From: Pseudomonas guineae
Lineage (GTDB): Bacteria > Pseudomonadota > Gammaproteobacteria > Pseudomonadales > Pseudomonadaceae
NCBI RefSeq assembly: GCF_900113745.1
Contig: NZ_FOQL01000001.1
Span: forward strand, 1,674,001-1,738,000
Length of the DNA: 64,000 nt
Direction: 5' to 3'
In this document: positions 8,395-18,775 of the stretch, piece after piece
How the letters are laid out: each line of letters starts with the position of its first letter
Position numbering within the stretch: the first letter of the stretch is position 1
Notes under the pieces: model-generated
The model's input: only the letters and a program-made list of their open reading frames with translations
What the model was told of the DNA's origin: nothing
Databases searched by the model: none
Position numbers and translations under genes: made by a program

Positions 8395-9240
8395 ATGAAT
8401 GCTCAACGCGGCAATCTGGGCTTTGGCCTGGGCCTGCGCAGTACCTATTACCAAGCCATTCTCGAACAACGCCCGGCGATCGACTGGTTTGAGATCGTCT
8501 CGGAAAATTACCTGGTGGAGGGCGGCAAAGCCCTCTACTTCCTCGATGCTATCGGCGAGCAGTACCCGCTGGTGATGCATGGCGTGTCGCTGTCGATTGG
8601 CGGCCCGCACGAGTTGGATCGCGATTACCTGCGTCGGCTCAAACACCTCGCGCAGCGCGTGCAGCCCGCCTGGATCTCCGATCACCTGTGCTGGAGCCGC
8701 GGCAATGCCCACCAGCTGCATGACCTACTGCCGCTGCCCTATACCGAAGAAAGCCTGCAGCATGTGGCTGCGCGGGTGCGGCAGGTGCAGGACGTGATCG
8801 AGCGGCCGCTGGTGCTGGAAAACGTCTCCAGTTACCTGCGCTGCGCCGATGATCAATTCAGCGAATGGCAGTTTCTCTCGGCCCTCAGCGAACTGAGCGG
8901 CTGCGAGCTGTTGCTGGACGTCAACAATGTCTACGTCAGTGCGCGTAACCATGGCTTTGATGCCTGGGAATTTATCAGTAGCCTGCCCAAGCAGCGTATC
9001 CGTCAGCTGCATTTGGCGGGCCACAGCGATTACGGAAGCTACCTGATCGACACCCACGATCAGCCGGTCAGTGATCCGGTCTGGCAGCTTTACCAGCGCA
9101 CCTTGCAGCACCTCGGCCCGGTGTCCACGTTGCTTGAGCGCGATGATCATTTCCCGGTGTTAGGTGAGTTGCTCGGCGAGCTGAACAAGGCCCGTCAGGT
9201 GGCTGCGGAAGCCCTTCAAGGCACTGCACGATGCGCCTGA
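8395..9240 (+). CDS. bufB: DUF692 multinuclear non-heme iron oxidase, bufferin maturase
   Basis: A 281-residue TIM-barrel enzyme of the DUF692/MNIO family. These proteins bind two or three iron ions and oxidise cysteines of a precursor peptide. Visible family motifs are GFGLGLR at the start, FEIVSENYL, MHGVSLSIGG with its histidine, ENVSSYL, DVNNVYVSARNHG and HLAGHSDYG, which supply the metal-binding His/Glu/Asp residues. The start at 8395 has an AAGGAG site; the frame is open upstream to the bufA stop but has no better start. It overlaps bufC by 10 bases. The bufA-B-C order supports its role on the adjacent precursor. Confidence 0.9.
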   Translation: MNAQRGNLGFGLGLRSTYYQAILEQRPAIDWFEIVSENYLVEGGKALYFLDAIGEQYPLVMHGVSLSIGGPHELDRDYLRRLKHLAQRVQPAWISDHLCWSRGNAHQLHDLLPLPYTEESLQHVAARVRQVQDVIERPLVLENVSSYLRCADDQFSEWQFLSALSELSGCELLLDVNNVYVSARNHGFDAWEFISSLPKQRIRQLHLAGHSDYGSYLIDTHDQPVSDPVWQLYQRTLQHLGPVSTLLERDDHFPVLGELLGELNKARQVAAEALQGTARCA

Positions 9241-10019
9241 GTGACTGGCAGCACCAGGTGCAGGAATACCTGCTGAATCCTGATGCCCAGCCGAACCCAG
9301 CGCTTCAGGCGAGCCTGTTGGGCAGCGCGGCGTTGAGTGCCGAGCAGGGCTTGGCGATTTACCACAATGCTTACCGTGCGCGGCTGCTGGAGGCGTTGCG
9401 CGGCGATTACCCGGCCGTGCATGGCTGGCTCGGTGACGAGGAATTCGACGCCCTGGTGTTGGCCTATCTCAGCGCCCATCCGTCGCAGCACTTCAGCTTG
9501 CGTTGGCTCGGTGCGCAGCTGGCGGACTTTATCGACGGCTATCTAGTGCCGGCCCAGGCGGCGCCGCTGAGTGAGCTGGCGCGGCTGGAGTGGGCGTTTA
9601 CCTTGGCCTTTGACGCCGTCGACGCTGCGCCCTTGAGCCTGGCGCAGATGGCCGAGCTGCCCGCCGAAGACTGGCCGACCCTGCAGGTACGCCTGCTGCC
9701 CAGCGTGCAGTGGTTGGTGTGTCGGCATAACAGCCTGGCGATTTGGCGAGCGTGTAAGGAGCAGAGAGAGTTCCCCGGTAGCCAGGCATTAAGCGAGGGC
9801 GAGGTCTGCCTGGTCTGGCGCGATCAATTGATAACCCGCTATCGCAGCCTGGCGGCCGATGAAGCCACGGCGTTGCAGGGCATGATCGAGCAGGGTTGGA
9901 GCTTTGCCGAGCTGTGCGGCGAGTTGGCTCATCTGGGCGAGCAGGCGCCGATACAGGCCGTGAGCTGGTTACGCCAGTGGTTGAACGACGGTGTGCTGCA
10001 GCGGTTTTATCCGGCCTGA
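9231..10019 (+). CDS. bufC: DUF2063 RiPP partner protein, bufferin maturation
   Basis: A 262-residue protein of the DUF2063 family, often named putative DNA-binding protein but shown in bufferin and related systems to act as the peptide-binding partner of the MNIO enzyme. The N-terminal part (LSDWQHQVQEYLLNP..., GLAIYHNAYRARLLEALRGDYPAVHGWLG) is the conserved domain; the C-terminal part is a helical region expected to hold the precursor-recognition fold. It overlaps bufB by 10 bases. No DoxX-type bufD gene follows; the next gene is a sensor kinase. Confidence 0.86.
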   Translation: MRLSDWQHQVQEYLLNPDAQPNPALQASLLGSAALSAEQGLAIYHNAYRARLLEALRGDYPAVHGWLGDEEFDALVLAYLSAHPSQHFSLRWLGAQLADFIDGYLVPAQAAPLSELARLEWAFTLAFDAVDAAPLSLAQMAELPAEDWPTLQVRLLPSVQWLVCRHNSLAIWRACKEQREFPGSQALSEGEVCLVWRDQLITRYRSLAADEATALQGMIEQGWSFAELCGELAHLGEQAPIQAVSWLRQWLNDGVLQRFYPA

Positions 10020-10073
10020 TCGCGACAGGTGTTTTGCCTTACCATGCAGGCTCTGCCTCGTTGCGAGCCGTGC

Positions 10074-11828
10074 ATGCCTGCCTTTTTGCTGCGTTACCGC
10101 GTTGTCCTGATTGTCTTGCTGATCCTGCTCGGCCTGCTGGCGAGCATCTGGCTGGCCGGACGTTATGCCGAGCAGCGTGCTTGGCAGGAGCGCAGCCTGG
10201 AGGCGCGCGGGCAGTTACAGCTGTATGCGCAGTCGATCCACACCCTGGTCGAGCGCTTTCGCTCGGTGCCTGAGGTGCTGGCGCTGGACAGTGATATCAA
10301 GTCGCTGCTGCGTGCCCCGGATGACAGCCTGCTGCGCCGCAAACTCAACGAGCGCCTGGAGCAGCTCAACGCCGCCGCCGGCTCCAATGTGCTCTATCTG
10401 CTTAATACCCAGGGCGAAACGCTGGTGGCCAGCAACTGGCGCGACTGGAGCAGTTTTGTCGGCAACAACTACGCGTTTCGCCCGTACTTTCAGGATGCGG
10501 TGCGCCAGTCTTCCGGGCGTTATTTCGCGGTGGGCGTGACCACCGGCATCCCCGGTTATTTCCTTTCCCATGCTGTGCGCGATGAGCAGGGCGTGGTGCT
10601 CGGCGTACTGGTGGTCAAGCTGGAGCTGGAAGAACTGCAGCGCGAATGGGTCAGCCAACCCGGCGTGCTGCTGGTGGCCGACAGCTACTCGGTGGTGATT
10701 CTTAGTAATCGCCCTGCCTGGCGTTTTCTTGCCCTTGATGGGCTGAGCGAACAGGTCCGCGCCGAGCTAGTGGAAGTGCGCAAATACGCCGAACAGGCCT
10801 TGCAGCCGTTAAGCAGTAAATTGCGCCGACAGATCGACGGCAACAGCCAGTGGCGCCGTGTCGACGGCCCGGATGGTCCGCGTGATTACCTCTGGCAGCG
10901 TCAGGCGCTGGATGACGAAGGCTGGACCCTGCACTTGCTGCATGAACCAAAAACCCTGGTTGATAGCGTACGCAGCTATCGCCTGGCCGCCGCCGGGGTG
11001 TGGATGACTTTGGCCTTTCTGCTGCTCTACCTGGCCCAGTGGCGCAAGAACCAGCGCTTGCAGGCGGGCATCCGTGAGCGCTTGGAGCGCGAGGTGGCGC
11101 TGCGCACCGCCGAATTGCGCGAGGCCCAGGATGGCCTGGTGCATGCGGCGAAGATGGCCGCGCTGGGGCAGATGTCCGCGGCCATGGCCCATGAAATCAA
11201 CCAGCCGCTGACCGCCATGCAGATGCAGTTGGGCAGCCTGCGCTTGCTGCTCGACAGCGGCCGCCAGGACGATGTGCGCGAGGGTTTACAGCGCATTGAT
11301 GGTTTGCTGCAGCGCATCGCCGGGCTTACCGGCCACTTGAAAACCTTCGCCCGTAAAAGCCCGGCCGGCCTTAGCGAGCGGTTGTGCCTGAGTGACGTGC
11401 TGGAGCAGGCCCTGCAACTGCTGGCGCCGCGCCTGCGCAGCGAGCAGGTGCAGCTGCATAGCAAGATCGACAGCCGTGCACGGGTGCTGGGGGATGCCAT
11501 TCGCCTGGAGCAGGTGCTGCTCAACCTGCTCAATAACGCCTTGGATGCCATGGCCGCTAGCGAGTCGCGGCAGCTGTATATCCGTATCGAGCAGCAGGAC
11601 GGGCAGTGCCTGCTGAGCATCACCGACAGCGGCGGCGGGATTGCCGCGGATGTGCTCGCGCATGTATTCGAGCCGTTCTTCACCACCAAGCCGGTGGGCA
11701 GTGGGTTGGGCCTGGGCTTGGCGGTGTCTTACGGCATCGTGCGCGAGCTGGGCGGCAGCTTGGAGGCGGCCAATGGCGAGCAGGGCGCGGTGTTTACCCT
11801 GCGCCTGCCGGCAGCGCCGAATGCGTAG
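10074..11828 (+). CDS. dctB: DctB-type sensor histidine kinase
   Basis: A membrane sensor kinase of 584 residues from the chosen ATG (upstream alternatives at 10044 and GTG 10029). A helix near residues 8-30 and another near 300-320 bracket a periplasmic double-PDC/dCache sensor of the DctB type. The cytoplasmic part has the H-box AAMAHEINQPLTAMQMQL with the phospho-accepting histidine, then N-box LLNNALDAM and glycine loops SGGGIAADV and GSGLGLGLAVSYGIV. It should phosphorylate the DctD regulator encoded 285 bases downstream. In the family the ligand is a C4-dicarboxylate; here the neighbouring TAXI transporter suggests the ligand may be that transporter's substrate. Confidence 0.88.
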   Translation: MPAFLLRYRVVLIVLLILLGLLASIWLAGRYAEQRAWQERSLEARGQLQLYAQSIHTLVERFRSVPEVLALDSDIKSLLRAPDDSLLRRKLNERLEQLNAAAGSNVLYLLNTQGETLVASNWRDWSSFVGNNYAFRPYFQDAVRQSSGRYFAVGVTTGIPGYFLSHAVRDEQGVVLGVLVVKLELEELQREWVSQPGVLLVADSYSVVILSNRPAWRFLALDGLSEQVRAELVEVRKYAEQALQPLSSKLRRQIDGNSQWRRVDGPDGPRDYLWQRQALDDEGWTLHLLHEPKTLVDSVRSYRLAAAGVWMTLAFLLLYLAQWRKNQRLQAGIRERLEREVALRTAELREAQDGLVHAAKMAALGQMSAAMAHEINQPLTAMQMQLGSLRLLLDSGRQDDVREGLQRIDGLLQRIAGLTGHLKTFARKSPAGLSERLCLSDVLEQALQLLAPRLRSEQVQLHSKIDSRARVLGDAIRLEQVLLNLLNNALDAMAASESRQLYIRIEQQDGQCLLSITDSGGGIAADVLAHVFEPFFTTKPVGSGLGLGLAVSYGIVRELGGSLEAANGEQGAVFTLRLPAAPNA

Positions 11829-11842
11829 GCGCTGGTAAACCC

Positions 11843-12007
11843 GTAGGGTGGGTTAGCGGCGCGGGTAGGTGGTCGTTTAGCCGCGCGCAATGGTCGTGCG
11901 CCGCGTAACCCACCAGACGATGGCGTGTGTGACACCGCTGGTGGGTTACGCCGCCCTAGGCCAGGTGCAGAGTCGGGCAATCGTGACAGGCGGCTAACCC
12001 ACCCTAC
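11843..12007. repeat. GTAGGGTGGGTTAGC inverted-repeat element, long copy
   Basis: Perfect 15-base ends GTAGGGTGGGTTAGC (11843-11857) and the complement (11993-12007) enclose about 135 bases. A second inverted pair, GTAACCCACCAG and CTGGTGGGTTAC (about 11907-11949), is nested inside, which suggests one element inside another. A further half copy ending ACCCACCCTAC lies at about 12060-12086. Together they fill the dctB-dctD gap. Confidence 0.75.
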
Positions 12008-12112
12008 GGTTTGTATTGCGACCCCGCGGGTTACGCGCCGCGCCTGTATTCAAATGGGTGGTTTTGTGGCGCTCACCCACCCTACACTGCCGCCGATTAA
12101 TCAGGAGGTTGT

Positions 12113-13465
12113 ATGACGGGGCAGGTAATAGTCGTTGACGATGAAGCGGCGATCCGCGAGGCGGTGCAGCAGTGGCTGGAGCTGTCCGGTTTTAGCGTGC
12201 ACAGCTGCGCCACGGCGCAGGCTGCGCTGGCGCTGGTCGACCGTGATTACCCCGGCATCATCATCAGCGACGTGCGCATGCCCGGCACCGATGGCCTACA
12301 GCTGCTCGACAGCGTGCTGGAGCGCGACCGCGAGCTGCCGGTGATTCTGATCACCGGGCATGGCGACGTGCCGATGGCGGTGCAGGCGCTGCGCCAGGGC
12401 GCCTATGACTTTATCGAGAAGCCGTTCACCCCCGAGCGTCTGCTCGACAGCGTGCGCCGCGCCTTGGACAAGCGCCGCTTAGTCTGCGAGAACCGTCAGC
12501 TGCGCCAGCAGTTTGCCCTCAAGGACCATATCGAGGCGCAGTTGCTCGGGGTTTCAAGGCCGATGGAAATCCTGCGCCGGCAGATCCTCGAACTGGCCGG
12601 CACCTCGGTGAATATCCTCCTGCGTGGTGACACCGGTAGTGGCAAGGAGCGGGTTGCGCGCTGCCTGCATGATTTCAGCAACCGCGCCGGCAAGCCGTTT
12701 GTTGCGCTGAACTGCGCGGCAATCCCCGAGCACCTGTTCGAGAGCGAGTTGTTCGGTCATGAGAGCGGCGCGTTTACCGGCGCTCAGGGCAAGCGTATCG
12801 GCCGCATCGAACATGCTGACGGCGGCACCTTGTTTCTCGATGAAGTGGAAAGTCTGCCGTTGGCGCAGCAGGTCAAGCTGTTACGCGTGTTGCAGGAAAA
12901 GACCCTGGAGCGCCTTGGCTCTAACCGCAGCATTCAGGTCGATTTACGGGTGATTAGCGCGGTCAAGCCGGACCTGCTCGATGAGGTCAAGGCCGGGCGC
13001 TTCCGTGAAGACCTTTACTACCGGCTGAACGTTGCGATTTTGCGCATTCCGCCGTTGCGCGAGCGCCGTGAAGACATTCCGCTGTTGTTCGAACACTTCG
13101 CTCACCAGGCCGCGCAACGCCATGGTCGCGAAACTCCGAGCCTGGCACCCGCCGAACTGACGCGCTTGCTCGCACATGACTGGCCGGGCAACGTGCGTGA
13201 GCTGATCAACGCGGCCGAGCGGCACGCCCTGGGCATCAGTGGCGGGGTAGAACCTGCGGACGCGATGCCGGTGCAGTCGCTGGCCGAGCAGATGGAAACC
13301 TTCGAGGCGCAATGCCTGCACCGTGCCCTGCAGTACTGCCAGGGCAATATCACTGAGGTGATGGCGCTGTTGCAGCTGCCGCGTCGCACCCTCAACGAGA
13401 AAATGCAGCGCCATGGCCTGCTGCGTAGCAGCTATCGCCCGGCCGGGAGCAGCGACGAGGAATAG
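12113..13465 (+). CDS. dctD: DctD-type sigma-54-dependent response regulator
   Basis: A 450-residue NtrC-family regulator. Receiver domain 1-120 has the phospho-acceptor aspartate in SDVRMPGTDG and the lysine in FIEKPF. The AAA+ domain 140-370 has Walker A GDTGSGKE, the sigma-54 contact loop ESGAFTGAQG and Walker B GGTLFLDEVES. The C-terminal Fis-like helix-turn-helix is GNITEVMALLQLPRRTLNEK. An AGGAGG site precedes the ATG. It would activate sigma-54 promoters after phosphorylation by the upstream kinase; the best candidate target in view is the promoter at 13621 ahead of the TAXI-TRAP genes. Confidence 0.92.
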   Translation: MTGQVIVVDDEAAIREAVQQWLELSGFSVHSCATAQAALALVDRDYPGIIISDVRMPGTDGLQLLDSVLERDRELPVILITGHGDVPMAVQALRQGAYDFIEKPFTPERLLDSVRRALDKRRLVCENRQLRQQFALKDHIEAQLLGVSRPMEILRRQILELAGTSVNILLRGDTGSGKERVARCLHDFSNRAGKPFVALNCAAIPEHLFESELFGHESGAFTGAQGKRIGRIEHADGGTLFLDEVESLPLAQQVKLLRVLQEKTLERLGSNRSIQVDLRVISAVKPDLLDEVKAGRFREDLYYRLNVAILRIPPLRERREDIPLLFEHFAHQAAQRHGRETPSLAPAELTRLLAHDWPGNVRELINAAERHALGISGGVEPADAMPVQSLAEQMETFEAQCLHRALQYCQGNITEVMALLQLPRRTLNEKMQRHGLLRSSYRPAGSSDEE

Positions 13466-13592
13466 ATTCGGCTGCAGCAGACTCGATCTAAGCTAACGTG
13501 GGCGAAACCGGCGGAATTTCGCTTGTGCAAGGTTTTAAAGCGGCGGATTTCCGCTGATAAGTCCCCGCCGATAGACCTGTTAAACCAGCATG

Positions 13593-13616
13593 AAGGCTCT
13601 AGCGCGGGCTTTTTTC
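13593..13616 (+). terminator. Probable intrinsic terminator after dctD
   Basis: AAGGCTC and GGGCTTT form a 7-pair stem with two G-T wobbles around a 6-base loop, followed by a T-run. It lies about 130 bases after dctD and just before the sigma-54 promoter candidate. Confidence 0.5.
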
Positions 13617-13620
13617 GTGC

Positions 13621-13636
13621 TGGCACGGCATCTGCT
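13621..13636 (+). promoter_or_regulatory. Sigma-54 promoter candidate for the TAXI-TRAP operon
   Basis: TGGCACGGCATCTGCT matches the -24/-12 consensus TGGCAC-N5-TTGC(A/T) at all but one position, with correct GG to GC spacing. It is on the strand of the transporter genes, downstream of a terminator, and the adjacent gene encodes a sigma-54 activator. Confidence 0.7.
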
Positions 13637-13702
13637 ATAGCTCTTGTCAGTCAGGCACTCGATTGCTCTGGCCACTAATAAGAAAGACAAGAGGTGAACC
13701 CC

Positions 13703-13837
13703 ATGTACTGCCCTGCATCATTCGCGCGCTCGTCGCGTCCGGCATCAACTATCCATCTCTTGTGCGCTCGACCCCGGTCGTGTGTAGGCCCTGCCTCTTT
13801 CCGTTATTTCGCTAAATCCGGCACTGCACGGCTCTAG
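13703..13837 (+). CDS. Possible 44-residue small ORF in the TAXI-TRAP leader
   Basis: An ATG preceded by AAGAGG at about 9 bases opens a 44-codon frame (MYCPASFARS...) ending in TAG. It is rich in Arg, Ser and Cys and resembles no family I know. It lies in the leader expected from the sigma-54 promoter. It may be chance; only its ribosome site and position speak for it. Confidence 0.2.
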   Translation: MYCPASFARSSRPASTIHLLCARPRSCVGPASFRYFAKSGTARL

Positions 13838-13899
13838 TGGCCGGCAACGTCTACAGTGAAATCTTTGCATAAAGCCATAACAACGACGGAGTTTCTTCC

Positions 13900-14853
13900 A
13901 TGCGAATGACTAAACGTTTCAGCCTGCTAGCTGCCGCTGCAGCTTTTACCGCGAGCACTGCCGTACTCGCCGCGCCGACCTTTATCAACATCCTCACCGG
14001 CGGTACCAGCGGTGTGTACTACCCGATTGGTGTGGGCCTGTCGCAGCTGTATAGCAATGGTATTGAAGGTTCAAAAACCTCGGTGCAAGCCACCAAAGCC
14101 TCGGTGGAAAACCTCAACCTGCTGGAATCTGGCCGTGGCGAGTTGGCCCTGGCTCTGGGTGACTCGGTAGCCGATGCCTGGAATGGCGTGGAAGAGGCCG
14201 GCTTCAAGGCGCCGCTGAAAAAGCTGCGAGCCATCGCTGGCACTTACCCGAACTACATCCAGATCGTCGCCAGCCAGGAATCCGGGATCAAGACTCTGGC
14301 TGACCTCAAGGGCAAGACCATCTCCGTGGGCGCGCCCAAGTCCGGCACCGAGCTCAACGCTCGTGCCATCTTCAAAGCGGCCGGCCTGAGCTACGACGAC
14401 ATGGCCAAGGTCGAATTCCTGCCGTACGCCGAGTCGGTTGAGTTGATCAAGAACCGTCAGCTGGATGCCACCCTGCAGTCCTCGGGCCTGGGCATGGCGG
14501 CTATTCGTGACTTGGCGGCGACCCTGCCCATCACCTTCGTCTCAGTGCCGGCTGAAGTCACCGCCAAAATTGGTAACGATGCTTACCAGCCGGCATCGAT
14601 TCCGGCCGGTACCTACGACGGTCAGGAGGCTGATGTACCGACTGTGGCCATCACCAATATCCTGGTGAGCCACGACGGTGTGTCCGAAGAAGTGGCTTAT
14701 CAGATGACCAAGCTGATGTTCGACAACCTGGAGCGCCTGGGTAACGCCCATTCCGCTGCCAAGGACATCAAGCTGGAAACTGCCGCGAAGAACCTGCCGA
14801 TCCCGCTGCACCCAGGTGCTGAGCGCTTCTACAAAGAAGCCGGCGCACTGTAA
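13900..14853 (+). CDS. TAXI-family TRAP transporter solute-binding protein
   Basis: A 317-residue periplasmic binding protein. Residues 1-25 are a signal peptide ending in VLAAP. The mature protein starts with the TAXI-family motif ILTGGTSGVYYPIGVGLSQLY, followed by TKASVENLNLLESGRGELALALGDSVADAW. TAXI proteins bind the substrate and deliver it to a fused 4TM/12TM permease, which is the next gene. A GGAG site lies 9 bases before the ATG; a second ATG is 2 codons on. The substrate cannot be read from sequence; characterised TAXI systems take up organic acids and amino-acid-like ligands. Confidence 0.92.
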   Translation: MRMTKRFSLLAAAAAFTASTAVLAAPTFINILTGGTSGVYYPIGVGLSQLYSNGIEGSKTSVQATKASVENLNLLESGRGELALALGDSVADAWNGVEEAGFKAPLKKLRAIAGTYPNYIQIVASQESGIKTLADLKGKTISVGAPKSGTELNARAIFKAAGLSYDDMAKVEFLPYAESVELIKNRQLDATLQSSGLGMAAIRDLAATLPITFVSVPAEVTAKIGNDAYQPASIPAGTYDGQEADVPTVAITNILVSHDGVSEEVAYQMTKLMFDNLERLGNAHSAAKDIKLETAAKNLPIPLHPGAERFYKEAGAL

Positions 14854-14902
14854 GGCTGTTGAAGGGTTGCAGGTGTAGGCTGAGCTGAGAACAGGAGGTC
14901 TC

Positions 14903-15012
14903 AGGATGGGTTAGCCGCGCAGCGGTGTAACCCATCAAGCGATGTCGCAGGCGTGCGCCCATACAGCATGGGTATCGCTTCGCTCAACCTACGCGGCCCG
15001 GCCCATCCTACC
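14903..15012. repeat. Degenerate GGATGGGTTAG repeat element
   Basis: The left end GGATGGGTTAGCCGCG and right end CGGCCCGGCCCATCCTAC resemble the GTAGGGTGG(A/G)T repeats, with inner TAACCCATC and CCCATACAGCATGGG segments. Ends are imperfect. It sits between the binding-protein and permease genes, so it would be transcribed within the operon and could act as a 3' stabilising hairpin for the binding-protein message. Confidence 0.5.
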
Positions 15013-15129
15013 CGGCGACCTATGCACCATTTTGTCAGTAGAGTTGCGAATAAAACCGCCGTGCGCGCCACGGCAGGTTTTGTTGGCGACTTTTGTGCCA
15101 TCGACGTTGTAATGAGAGCGTGACCTCCC

Positions 15130-17153
<2,024 letters not shown>

Positions 17154-17157
<4 letters not shown>

Positions 17158-17573
17158 TTGGTCTGTGCTTGGGCTTGGCGGGTGCGGTATGGGCCGAGGT
17201 GCCCACGCCAGCCTTCACCTTGGCCTGGACGCACACCATTGAGAAAGTTCGTTGGGAAGAGGATTACCGCGTCACGCCAGAGGGGTTGTTGCTCGGCGAG
17301 GCGCGGGTTAAAGGTTCCGGGGCCGGTATGGAAATTCCTGACGGCGCCGAACTGCGTGAAGGCAGTTGGCATTACCAGCGCCAGCTACCGCCTTTGCAAC
17401 CACTGCGCTTGGGGCGAACCCCCGAGGCAGGGGATTACCAGCTGTGTTTTAACCAGCGTTGTCACTTGATGAGTGAATGGCTCGGCCCGCCACAAGCGAC
17501 CCAGCCGGCGTTGGAAATTTGGAGCTGTGAGCTGAGCTCCCCGGCAGTTGCTGTCGGTCAGGACGAGGGCTAA
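17154..17573 (+). CDS. DUF1850 domain-containing protein
   Basis: A 139-residue protein of the DUF1850 family, whose genes regularly follow TAXI permeases. The first 15 residues are a short hydrophobic stretch (MIGLCLGLAGAVWAEV) that looks like a signal peptide. The motif FTLAWTHTIEKVRWEEDYRV, with the invariant His and Glu, and VKGSGAGMEIPDGA are typical. The function is unknown; export and genetic coupling (ATGA overlap with the permease) suggest a periplasmic accessory of the transporter. An intrinsic terminator follows 46 bases after the stop. Confidence 0.87.
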
Positions 17574-17619
17574 GGCGGCGTCCGCTCCCAAGGCCACAAG
17601 CCCTGGCGTGAAAGAGGAG

Positions 17620-17652
17620 AACCCCCATTTGGCTTGCCAGTGGGGGTTTTGT
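17620..17652 (+). terminator. Intrinsic terminator of the TAXI-TRAP operon
   Basis: AACCCCCA (17620-17627) pairs with TGGGGGTT (17641-17648), with an inner TGGC/GCCA pair in the loop, followed by further T residues. It lies after the DUF1850 gene. Confidence 0.85.
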
Positions 17653-17757
17653 TCGTTTGCATGGGCTGTTTTCAGACGATGCATTGCATTCAGCAACCCG
17701 AGACGAGGGTGACGGCTGCTGAGTGGGCGTTACGCAGGCGTCGGCGACTTGGATTTC

Positions 17758-18507
17758 TCAGGGGCCGCTGAGGGCGTCGCTGATACTGTGGCGTTCTTTG
17801 AGCTGCTGCACCCACTCGGCTTGGCTGCTGAGAAAAGCATTGAACTGCTCAATCACCTCAGGGTATTTGATGCTCGACAGGAAGTAGTGATCATTCTGGA
17901 AAGGCAGTTGAGGGTCGAACACCAAGGATTCATTTTGCTTACTGTTGTAGAGCTGGTGGCGAACCACTTGCGGGTTGAGGTACACGCCATCAACCCGATC
18001 ACTCAGTGCCATGGCCAGCAAAGAATCGATCTGGTTAGCCTGGATCAGGATGATCCGCCCCGCCTTGATGTCATCCAAATAGGGCCATGGGGTAAAGCCG
18101 CGCTGGGTGGCCAGGCGACGTAGACGAGTTTTGCCTTGACCGAGAAACTGCGGCTTGACCAGTACCCCATCGACAGAAGGTGCAGCGACTTGGCTGAAAT
18201 ACAGCGTGTGGTTCTGCTTGAGATTAGCGTTCCAGCGCGGGTTATCCGGGTATTTGAAATCCACCCGGCCGCTGAGAAAGTCGCTGAGCAGGCGTCGCAC
18301 CGGGAGTGGCTGGTAGATAAATACATGGCCTTGATGCGCGGCAAAAGCATCGAGCAGGTCACGGCCATAACCCAAGTATTGGCCATCCTGAACGTCTGAG
18401 TAGGGCATATAGGATTGCAGCTCAACACCAACCGTGAAGGTCTCCGCCTGCGCCGGCGGCAACAGCTGCAGTAATAGGCATGCCAGCAAAGGCAGCAAAA
18501 GTCTCAT
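17758..18507 (-). CDS. Periplasmic solute-binding protein, family 3-like
   Basis: A 249-residue exported protein. Residues 1-22 form a signal peptide ending in PAQA-E. The mature sequence starts TFTVGVELQSYMPYSDVQDGQYLGYGRDLLDAFAA, the usual opening of extracellular binding protein family 3, and ends in a helical region. GAGG lies 8 bases before the ATG at 18507; the frame also has a GTG three codons upstream. No permease or ATPase gene adjoins it, so it may be an orphan binding or sensing protein. The ligand is unknown. Confidence 0.75.
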   Translation of the reverse strand: MRLLLPLLACLLLQLLPPAQAETFTVGVELQSYMPYSDVQDGQYLGYGRDLLDAFAAHQGHVFIYQPLPVRRLLSDFLSGRVDFKYPDNPRWNANLKQNHTLYFSQVAAPSVDGVLVKPQFLGQGKTRLRRLATQRGFTPWPYLDDIKAGRIILIQANQIDSLLAMALSDRVDGVYLNPQVVRHQLYNSKQNESLVFDPQLPFQNDHYFLSSIKYPEVIEQFNAFLSSQAEWVQQLKERHSISDALSGP

Positions 18508-18775
18508 GGACGGCACCTCGACTGACTGTATGAGCTTAACTCAACGATAGCTAATTGCCTGGCCGAGGGGAGCTTTGCCACGCAGTAAACCTGATCTAAG
18601 TTGCCAATAAGTGTTGAATAGATGACGTTAATATCCGCCAATACTGGCTTTGCGCCTGCACGCAGAAGCCATGGCTGCTACCCTGAACGCCGCAGTCGCC
18701 GGTTTGGCGGCTGAACGAGTAGGGCAATCTTGTCCTTTTGCGCGCAACGCGTTTCACCCGATAAAGGAGTCCCCC

